Positions 31,931-37,678 of a stretch of 37,678 nucleotides of DNA are shown here, in pieces. Under the pieces are notes generated by a model. It did not search any database. It was given only the letters and a program-made list of their open reading frames with translations, and was not told the DNA's origin. The stretch covers positions 1 through 37,678 of the forward strand of contig VBCA01000023.1 in NCBI GenBank assembly GCA_005881575.1, written 5' to 3'. The position numbers and the translations under genes are program-made. The stretch is from Betaproteobacteria bacterium. GTDB taxonomy: Bacteria; Pseudomonadota; Gammaproteobacteria; Burkholderiales; SG8-39. The stretch's first letter is position 1. The number at the start of each line of letters is the position of its first letter.

Positions 31931-33016
31931 ACCCTGGAAGCGCAGCCACCATTCACCCTCGAGACGACTGAGATAGGCGTTTCCTTGATGGATCGCGGCG
32001 GCGAGGTCAGCGTGACGCGAGTGGACCAGGGTCCATGTACCCTCGCGGCGGAACCAGCAGTGTCGATCCGAAAACTCCTGGATGTGCCGCGGATCGAGGC
32101 GTCCCCGCACTGCGGCTGCACCCTGTCGCCAGGCATCGGCAAAGAGCCGCTGCAACACGCGCCCGAACGAGCCGTTCCAGGCTGCGATCTGGACCACCTC
32201 ACTCACCCCACCCGCGCGCAGGTAATAGAGGTACCACCCGATCAACCGTCGCCCGCCTTCGAGCACGGCACGCGCGCGCAGCTTTCCGTGACGTACCTTG
32301 AGGGCCGTCTGCTCGAGCAGCCAGGCGAGCGAGCGCGCATCGTATTCCGGCTGCAGCGCGCTGCCATCCGCGACATCGGGCAGATGGTCTAGCATCGCGG
32401 CCGCATCCAAGTCGTCTTCCGCGAGTTCGGCGTCTTCCCGGTCGAGCCGGTTTGGATGCAACCGGGCTGCCAGCGCATCGGCCAAGGCGCCCAGAGGCCG
32501 CGCCGGGAGCGTCAAGGCCGGAGGGAGCGCGCGGCGCTCTTCCAGAAGCGACAGCGCGAACCGCACCGGCCTGAGTGGGCGTGTCCAGTGAAGGTTGTAG
32601 AGCAACGGTGCCGTTCCACCGAGTCCGGTCCACATCTGCCGGGACAGCTCGTTCGCTCCATCGGCGATGAACAGATCCTGAGTCCCGGACAGCGCCGCTC
32701 TCGCCAATTGCAACGCTGTCAGACCGTTGCGCCGGTTCGGGTCCACCATGAATTGGCAGCCCACCGCGACGCGGATCGGCCGGCCGCGAAAGAGCATCCG
32801 CCGCGGCATCACTCCTGCGAAGCCGGCCACACCACCGTCCTCCTCGGCTACCCAGGAAGGCAGGTCGAGGTTGCGCCATGGGTTGTTGAAGAGTATCTCC
32901 CGGAAGTAGGCTTCACACGCGGCCTGTGAAGCCCAGCGCTGCTGCGGATAGACGCGTCCGAAGAGCGCTGCAACAGCGGGAATGTCATTCTCGGCAAAGG
33001 TGCGAAGCGTGGCCAT
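31925..33016 (-). CDS. GNAT family N-acetyltransferase
   Basis: The protein has 363 residues. The N-terminal GNAT domain has the substrate-binding strand LRTFAENDIPAVAALFGRVY, V-A-E-E-D-G-G-V-A-G-F-A-G-V, and the acetyl-CoA region CQFMVDPNRRNGLTALQLAR near 85-105. The C-terminal half from ~190 is probably a second, degenerate GNAT-like domain (GRRLIGWYLYYLRAGGVSEVVQ). Such proteins commonly lie next to carrier-protein and adenylation genes. It follows the carrier gene by 48 bases. The acceptor is unknown. Confidence 0.75.
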   Translation of the reverse strand: MATLRTFAENDIPAVAALFGRVYPQQRWASQAACEAYFREILFNNPWRNLDLPSWVAEEDGGVAGFAGVMPRRMLFRGRPIRVAVGCQFMVDPNRRNGLTALQLARAALSGTQDLFIADGANELSRQMWTGLGGTAPLLYNLHWTRPLRPVRFALSLLEERRALPPALTLPARPLGALADALAARLHPNRLDREDAELAEDDLDAAAMLDHLPDVADGSALQPEYDARSLAWLLEQTALKVRHGKLRARAVLEGGRRLIGWYLYYLRAGGVSEVVQIAAWNGSFGRVLQRLFADAWRQGAAAVRGRLDPRHIQEFSDRHCWFRREGTWTLVHSRHADLAAAIHQGNAYLSRLEGEWWLRFQGG

Positions 33017-33064
33017 GGCACCCGATCCCTGGTCATCAAAGATCGAGCCGAGAAGGCAGTCTCA

Positions 33065-33454
33065 CTATCTCGCGCTGCGCGAGGGGAGCAGCGGTTCTCC
33101 CGTCCAGGGTTCGGTGGCTCTGGGCCGCAGTCCCGGATGGTTGCCTTCCTGATTTGCCGCAGCGTGACGGACCTCAAGGGAAAGCAGCTGCGCCGTCTGA
33201 GTGCCGGCGCCTGCCGTGCGTGCGGCGACCAGCCCTGCGATCCTCGCAAGCGTGCGCAAATCGTCGAGGTCGATGTCGTCGATCTTGATTTTGAAACCGA
33301 AACGTTGCTCGAGCTGTACCAGCAACTCCACCAGCTGAAGTGAGTCGAGGATGCCAGTCTCGAAAAGATCGGTGTCCGGAGACGGCGCCTCGATGTGGAG
33401 ACTCTCGACAAATAGAGCGCCGAGGCGCCGGATGATCGCATTCGTGTCGGTCAC
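33065..33454 (-). CDS. Acyl/peptidyl carrier protein with C-terminal extension
   Basis: The protein has 129 residues. The first ~80 are a four-helix carrier domain; the 4'-phosphopantetheine site is Ser38 in GILDSLQLVELLV, followed by an acidic helix (IDDIDLDDLRTLARIAGLV). The remaining ~45 residues are Ala/Arg/Pro-rich and lack family resemblance, unlike typical 75-90-residue carriers. It starts 11 bases after the adenylation gene, so the two are a natural pair like DltA/DltC: the adenylation enzyme would load this carrier. Confidence 0.87.
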   Translation of the reverse strand: MTDTNAIIRRLGALFVESLHIEAPSPDTDLFETGILDSLQLVELLVQLEQRFGFKIKIDDIDLDDLRTLARIAGLVAARTAGAGTQTAQLLSLEVRHAAANQEGNHPGLRPRATEPWTGEPLLPSRSAR

Positions 33455-33465
33455 TGGATTCTCCT

Positions 33466-35145
33466 CTAACTTTGCCCTGACGCCGCGCCGATCATGCGGT
33501 CAGCCCGGCTGGCGTCGTCTGGCGAGAACGCCTCCACCTGCGCCTTGCGGGACTCGGCGACGAGGAACGCATTCTTCAACCGGGGACGATCGATCTTGCC
33601 GTTGGCGTTCTTGGGTAGAGCCTCATGCCGGGCCCAGCGGGTCGGAAGCATGTAAGCGGGCAACAACCTCGCCAGGTCCTGTCGCAGGTGTTCGACCGAA
33701 ACCACGCTATCCGACGCCAGGACGTACGCGCAGCAGATGAGCCATCCTTCGAAGCCATCGGATTGAATTGCGACCACCGCGCTCTCCCGCAAGGCTGGGA
33801 GCGAGTGGAGCGCCGCCTCGATCTCGCCCAACTCGATCCGGTAGCCTCGGCTCTTGATCTGCGTGTCGGCGCGGCCCAGGAAATAGAACAGGCCGTCGGC
33901 GCCGCGTCGCGCCAAATCGCCGGTCTTATAGATACGATCGCGTGGGCCCGCGCCGCCGGGACACGGGAGAAACACGCGGTCGGTCTTCTCCGGGTCGCGC
34001 CAGTAGCCCGGGCTCAACCCGGTGCCTCGGATGTAGAGATCGCCGATGTCGCCTGCGGCCACGGGCTGCAGCCGCCCGTCCAGGACCAACAGCTCCTCGC
34101 CGTCGCATGCGTCGCCGATGGGGATCGGCTCGCGCTCGTCGCGCGGGCAGCGCGGAACCGCATAGTAGCTGCTCGCGATGGTCGCTTCCGTGGGACCGTA
34201 GAGATTGGTGAAACGCGCGTGCGGAAGACGCTTCATCCAGTGGATCAGGGTAGGCGTCGGGATCGCCTCGCCGCACCACATCACCCGACGCAAGCTCGGA
34301 AAGTCGTTTTGCGCGATGACGTCGAACTTGGCCATGAGATTGAGTACGGAGGGTGCCGAGAACCACTGCGTCAGCCGAGCTTCGCGGATGAACTGTGCCA
34401 GCTTGTGCGGCAGGAGATTCAGCTCCTGGGGCACTAAATGCAGCTCCGCCCCCGCCCAAAGCGTGCCGAAGATGTCGAACGTCGAAAGATCGAAATACAA
34501 GGGCGGGTGCTGGGAGATGCGATCCGACGGGGCGGTGCCGAAGTATCTGCTCGCCCACCCAAGGAAATGCGCCACGCTCGCATGGGTGATCATTACGCCC
34601 TTGGGGGTTCCGGTGGAACCTGACGTGAACAGAATGTGTGCCACGTCGTTGTCGGTGTTGGCGCAGGCTGGCGGCGCAGCCGGGTACGCGGGGAGATCGT
34701 GTAGGGTGAAGGCCGGCGCCGGATCGGCCTCGGACGGTGCCCCTTCGTCCAGCCATCCGATCATGGGCGGCTGCGCGAGCGTCGCGGCCGCCAAGGCGTC
34801 GCGCAGATTCTGGCTGACAGGGCCCGCGGTCAGTATGCAGCGGCAGTCGCTGACCTGGAGAATGCGCGCTTGCCGCGCTGCCGGACTGGCGGGATCCAGC
34901 GGCACGTAGATCGCATCGGCTTTCAACGCGCCGAGCATGGCCACGATCGCCGTGGGCATCTTCGGCATCAGGAGACCAACCCGATCTCCCCGCCGGCACC
35001 CCGCTTCCCTCAGCAGGTGGGCGAGCCGGTTGCTCGCCTCCTCGAGTTCCCCGTACTCGAGGCGCGTATTCTTGAATGCCAGAGCGGTCGCCTCGGGGCG
35101 CGCCTGCGCTTGCGCCGTCACCCCTTGCTGCAGAAGCACGGTCAT
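33466..35145 (-). CDS. Stand-alone amino acid adenylation enzyme, DltA-like
   Basis: The protein has 559 residues from ATG 35145, overlapping the monooxygenase stop as ATGA. Core motifs are in order: LFTSGSTGTPKG at 172-183, FDLS at 218-221, YGPTEAT at 316-322, TGDLARRG at 408-414, GRADTQIKSRGYRIELGEIE at 424-443, NGKID at 515-519 with catalytic Lys517. There is no condensation or carrier domain. Asp219 matches the alpha-amino-binding Asp of amino-acid-activating enzymes. W-C-G-E at 290-293 resembles the Cys-Gly-Glu of D-alanine ligase DltA, a recalled similarity. It should activate an amino acid and load the adjacent carrier. The substrate is unproven. Confidence 0.86.
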   Translation of the reverse strand: MTVLLQQGVTAQAQARPEATALAFKNTRLEYGELEEASNRLAHLLREAGCRRGDRVGLLMPKMPTAIVAMLGALKADAIYVPLDPASPAARQARILQVSDCRCILTAGPVSQNLRDALAAATLAQPPMIGWLDEGAPSEADPAPAFTLHDLPAYPAAPPACANTDNDVAHILFTSGSTGTPKGVMITHASVAHFLGWASRYFGTAPSDRISQHPPLYFDLSTFDIFGTLWAGAELHLVPQELNLLPHKLAQFIREARLTQWFSAPSVLNLMAKFDVIAQNDFPSLRRVMWCGEAIPTPTLIHWMKRLPHARFTNLYGPTEATIASSYYAVPRCPRDEREPIPIGDACDGEELLVLDGRLQPVAAGDIGDLYIRGTGLSPGYWRDPEKTDRVFLPCPGGAGPRDRIYKTGDLARRGADGLFYFLGRADTQIKSRGYRIELGEIEAALHSLPALRESAVVAIQSDGFEGWLICCAYVLASDSVVSVEHLRQDLARLLPAYMLPTRWARHEALPKNANGKIDRPRLKNAFLVAESRKAQVEAFSPDDASRADRMIGAASGQS

Positions 35146-36194
35146 GCCGCGACGCGACGCGCGACGGCGCGCTCGAACACGACGCCGGTGTGATGCATCT
35201 CTTCCACGCTCGCGGGCACGTCGAGAATGAAAGTGCGGTAGCCGACGTCGACATAGCGCGCCACTTCCTCCGCCACCCGATCGTAACTTCCGACGAGGAA
35301 GGGACAGACGGCCTTGTAGTTCTGGAACGGCACCAGCCAGTACGGGTTCTCCGCTCCCGCTTCGGTCTTCCCGAGCTCGGAGAGCTGCTGATGCCAGGAC
35401 GAATCCGAGACTTTCATGGCGAGCTGGTGGGTGAGCTGGCCCTTGCGGTCTTCCGGGTATCGCGCGCGAGCGACCGACCAGGCCTCCGCGTCTTCGGAAC
35501 GCGCGATGACGCCGATGCGGATGCCCTTTGATGCGATGTTCGCAGGAAACGCGTCCGCGTACTCGGCCGGCGGCTTGGGATACTCGACAGCCGTGGCCTT
35601 CAGCTGCCGCGCCGCATCCATTCCAGCTTCCGAAGACCCCGAGACGAGCACGCCCGGCATCAACTCGGCCGGGAGCGGCGGCGTGAGCTTGAGGTTGGTC
35701 ACCTTGTAGTATCGCCCTTCGAAGCTGACCGGATCCGCCGTCTGCAGGAGGCTGTGTATGACGGTGGTGTACTCGAGGAGCCGGGCATAACGCTCGTCGT
35801 GGGGGGTGAGATCGTTCAGCGCGAGTAAGTCGTTCTTGAATCCCCCCGCCACCATGTTGAGATATAGCCGGCGGCGGTACAGATGCGCGAACGACGCGAT
35901 CATCTTGGCTACGCTGTAGGGGTGCATGTAGGCCGGCTGAATGGCCACTAGCGGGCACAGGCGCTCGGTGCACTCGACGATGATCTGCGAGACGAGCCAC
36001 GGATCCAGCTGGCTGTTGTCGGTAAACACGAGGGCGCCTTCGTGCCCGGCGTCTTCGCTCGCTCGCGCGAATTCCTGCAACTCCCGAACGCATCTCTCGG
36101 ACTGCGCTTGCGCGGAAACGGGGCAGCTGGAGAAGATCTTCAAGCCGTGATCGGTGGCTGGCATATCGATGAACGCTTGCCCGGTCATGTCCAT
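35142..36194 (-). CDS. LLM-class flavin-dependent monooxygenase
   Basis: The protein has 350 residues, normal for the luciferase-like, SsuD-type family. A TIM-barrel is indicated by LKIFSSCPVSAQ, GALVFTDNSQLDPW, C-P-L-V-A-I-Q-P-A-Y-M-H-P, LYRRRLYLNMVAGGFKND and FEGRYYKVTNLKL, then GVLVSGSSEAGM. It would use FMNH2 from a reductase (candidate at 19057-19536) and O2. SsuD relatives desulphonate; relatives in natural-product loci N-oxidise or perform other oxygenations. Being translationally coupled to the adenylation gene points to a carrier-linked or amino-acid substrate. Confidence 0.82.
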   Translation of the reverse strand: MDMTGQAFIDMPATDHGLKIFSSCPVSAQAQSERCVRELQEFARASEDAGHEGALVFTDNSQLDPWLVSQIIVECTERLCPLVAIQPAYMHPYSVAKMIASFAHLYRRRLYLNMVAGGFKNDLLALNDLTPHDERYARLLEYTTVIHSLLQTADPVSFEGRYYKVTNLKLTPPLPAELMPGVLVSGSSEAGMDAARQLKATAVEYPKPPAEYADAFPANIASKGIRIGVIARSEDAEAWSVARARYPEDRKGQLTHQLAMKVSDSSWHQQLSELGKTEAGAENPYWLVPFQNYKAVCPFLVGSYDRVAEEVARYVDVGYRTFILDVPASVEEMHHTGVVFERAVARRVAA

Positions 36195-36252
36195 GGAACG
36201 CTGAATCTACGCGCCGGAAATTGCGGACCATGATCGCCGGGAGTCCCGCGCA

Positions 36253-36271
36253 TGATCCATTCGGCTCACGG
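36253..36271 (-). promoter_or_regulatory. Shared motif, copy B (upstream of monooxygenase unit)
   Basis: The minus strand reads GTGAGCCGAATGGATCA, two differences from copy A, 58 bases before the monooxygenase ATG. Confidence 0.4.
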
Positions 36272-36438
36272 CGCGCGCTGGCGTGGGGACCTATGAGAGG
36301 AATACTGTGGATGTCGGGCCCCGAGCGGAGGTAGGCCATTTGGCGGTGCCAATTCCCATGAGACAGCTACGCGCTATCATTACATCACTACATAATTATC
36401 AAGCTCCCTCGATAGTGGGCCGATATCCAGGACACTAT

Positions 36439-36453
36439 CATGTTGATAACATG
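36439..36453. promoter_or_regulatory. Inverted repeat CATGTT-N3-AACATG, possible operator
   Basis: A perfect six-base inverted repeat in an AT-rich pocket of the divergent region, 179 bases before the HAMP gene. It has the geometry of a dimer-binding site; the regulator is unknown. Confidence 0.35.
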
Positions 36454-36631
36454 GTGATCTCTTGCCCAGAATGCGGAGTCGTACCGCAGACACGCCAGCC
36501 GGAGTAGGAGAGCGACTCTCGCGAAGGCACCCAGAAAAGACGCCGAAGCGAAGCCGCGCCGGTTCCGAATGGACGTAGTGTGGCGCTTTGCGGCGCGCTT
36601 TTGGAAAAACAGGCTTGTTGAGAGGTCGAAA

Positions 36632-37678
36632 ATGACGAACCTGCAATTTATCCCCGACGTACTGGACCGCAAAGGTCTCTTGAGCGCTTTGCGGGCGTTC
36701 AAAAAGGGCGATTTCTCGGCTCGCCTGCCCCTCGATCTGATAGGGATCGACGGAGAGATCGCACAGGCATTCAACGACGTCGTCGAAATGAACGAGAAGG
36801 TGACCGACGAGTTCGCGCGTATCCGGGACGAGGTTGGAAGGGAAGGGCAGATCAATCAACGCGTCCGGCTGCCCGCCGCGACAGGGTCGTGGGCCGATTG
36901 CGTGGACTCGGTGAACGCGCTGATCGGAGATCTCGTTCGGCCGACCTCGGAGATGGCGCGGGTCATCGAGTCAGTCGCACGAGGCGATCTCTCCCAACGG
37001 ATGCTTCCGGAGATCGACGGCCGGCCGTTACGGGGTGAATTCCTGCGGATAGGGAAGGTCGTCAACACGATGGTCGATCAGCTCGGCGGGTTTGCCTCGG
37101 AAGTGTCGCGGGTGGCGCGCGAGGTGGGCACCGACGGCAAGCTCGGGGGCCAGGCGCAGGTGCCCGGAGTGGCCGGCACCTGGAAGGACCTCACCGACAA
37201 CGTGAACGCCATGGCGGCGAACCTCACGGGGCAGGTGCGCAACATCGCGGAGGTGACCACGGCGGTCGCCAAGGGCGACCTGTCGAAGAAGATCACGGTG
37301 GACGTTAAAGGCGAGATCCTGGAGCTGAAGAGCACGATCAACACGATGGTCGATACCTTGAACGGGTTTGCCTCGGAGGTGTCGCGGGTGGCGCGCGAGG
37401 TGGGCAGCGACGGCAAGCTCGGGGGCCAGGCGCAGGTGCCCGGAGCGGCCGGCACTTGGAAAGGCCTCACCGACAACGTGAACTCGATGGCGGCGAACCT
37501 CACGGGCCAGGTGCGCAACATCGCGGAGGTGACCACGGCGGTCGCCAAGGGCGACCTGTCGAAGAAGATCACGGTGGACGTGAAGGGCGAGATCCTGGAG
37601 CTGAAGAGCACGATCAACACGATGGTCGATCAGCTCAACGGATTCGCCTCGGAAGTGTCGCGGGTGGCGCGCGAGGTG
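36632..37678 (+). CDS. Multi-HAMP signalling protein, N-terminal part (3' truncated)
   Basis: The frame opens at ATG 36632 (AGAGG at 36621) and remains open to the window end, 349 codons. There is no membrane segment, so the visible part is cytoplasmic. After an N-terminal ~145 residues with degenerate HAMP-like segments ([22 protein letters not shown]), two near-identical 92-residue units follow: [24 protein letters not shown]-x-A-G-T-W, then [22 protein letters not shown] third begins at 37622. Long HAMP arrays of this kind are usual in bacterial hybrid histidine kinases resembling fungal Nik1-type osmosensors. The kinase part lies outside the window. Confidence 0.82.
   Translation, partial: MTNLQFIPDVLDRKGLLSALRAFKKGDFSARLPLDLIGIDGEIAQAFNDVVEMNEKVTDEFARIRDEVGREGQINQRVRLPAATGSWADCVDSVNALIGDLVRPTSEMARVIESVARGDLSQRMLPEIDGRPLRGEFLRIGKVVNTMVDQLGGFASEVSRVAREVGTDGKLGGQAQVPGVAGTWKDLTDNVNAMAANLTGQVRNIAEVTTAVAKGDLSKKITVDVKGEILELKSTINTMVDTLNGFASEVSRVAREVGSDGKLGGQAQVPGAAGTWKGLTDNVNSMAANLTGQVRNIAEVTTAVAKGDLSKKITVDVKGEILELKSTINTMVDQLNGFASEVSRVAREV
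37070..37678 (+). repeat. 276-base tandem repeats within the HAMP gene
   Basis: ATG-GTC-GAT segments recur at 37070, 37346 and 37622, exactly 276 bases (92 codons) apart. Long stretches of the units are identical at the DNA level, including silent positions, and the third unit is cut by the window end. Confidence 0.9.

Larger units (their letters stand above)
36195..36631. other. Divergent intergenic region, 437 bases
   Basis: It should hold promoters for the leftward monooxygenase unit and the rightward HAMP protein. The part 36360-36460 is noticeably AT-rich, with ACATAATTAT as a possible -10 element. A six-base inverted repeat (CATGTT-gat-AACATG) is at 36439-36453. Motif copy B is at 36253-36271. 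Confidence 0.45.

Noticed and set aside
35146-36339. Long N-terminal extension of the adenylation frame
   Set aside because: The extension overlaps the monooxygenase gene in another frame and lacks domain content; ATG 35145 in ATGA overlap is the natural start.
36283-36507. 74-residue + strand open frame in the divergent region
   Set aside because: Poor start site and no resemblance to any protein; a C-x-x-C near the end is too little to support a gene.
1-37678. Exosortase/PEP-CTERM-associated polysaccharide locus
   Set aside because: Gene types overlap with such loci, but no exosortase, PEP-CTERM tail or system-specific marker protein is visible.

Overview
The window is about 63-65% GC (my estimate) with dense, overlapping gene runs. 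It reads as part of a chromosome of a high-GC Pseudomonadota, most likely betaproteobacterial. This is inference: AlgD is very close to the Pseudomonas-type enzyme and the sugar-gene content is typical of such polysaccharide loci, but there is no rRNA or other marker. I saw no tRNA, rRNA, CRISPR array, insertion sequence or phage gene.

Layout. (1) 1-3161, + strand: secreted proteins. A truncated end of a repeat protein is followed by a choice-of-anchor-P-like protein, a post-COAP-1-like protein and a second secreted protein built of three copies of a ~125-residue beta-rich module. (2) 3314-20800, + strand: a polysaccharide locus. It holds a CapK/phenylacetate-CoA-ligase-like adenylating enzyme, an AsnB-type amidotransferase, a bi-domain oxidoreductase, a GT4 glycosyltransferase, a methyltransferase, a heparinase II/III-like protein, a hexapeptide acetyltransferase, a formyltransferase/GINT1-like fusion, GDP-mannose 6-dehydrogenase (algD), a second GT4, a GNAT, a flavin reductase and a membrane acyltransferase-3. 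(3) 20828-25993, - strand: a unit reading SBBP beta-propeller protein, GHL15-like putative glycosidase, GT2. (4) 26337-36194, - strand: an accessory set reading luciferase-like monooxygenase, stand-alone DltA-like adenylation enzyme, carrier protein, GNAT, FemAB-like protein, JmjC/cupin-8-like oxygenase, GT4, polysaccharide deacetylase, second FemAB-like protein. (5) 36632-end, + strand: the start of a large multi-HAMP signalling protein.

How it may work together (inference). algD would supply GDP-mannuronate, the glycosyltransferases assemble a glycan, and the heparinase-like protein, deacetylase and GHL15-like protein trim it. Region 4 looks like a carrier-protein system that activates an amino acid, may hydroxylate or N-oxidise it (JmjC-like and flavin-dependent enzymes) and hands it to acyltransferases. 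The flavin reductase that the monooxygenase would need lies on the opposite strand at 19057-19536. A 17-19 base motif occurs near the head of the three apparent transcription units in region 4.

No flippase, polymerase, Wza/Wzc-type export gene, exosortase or priming transferase is visible, so the locus probably continues outside the window.
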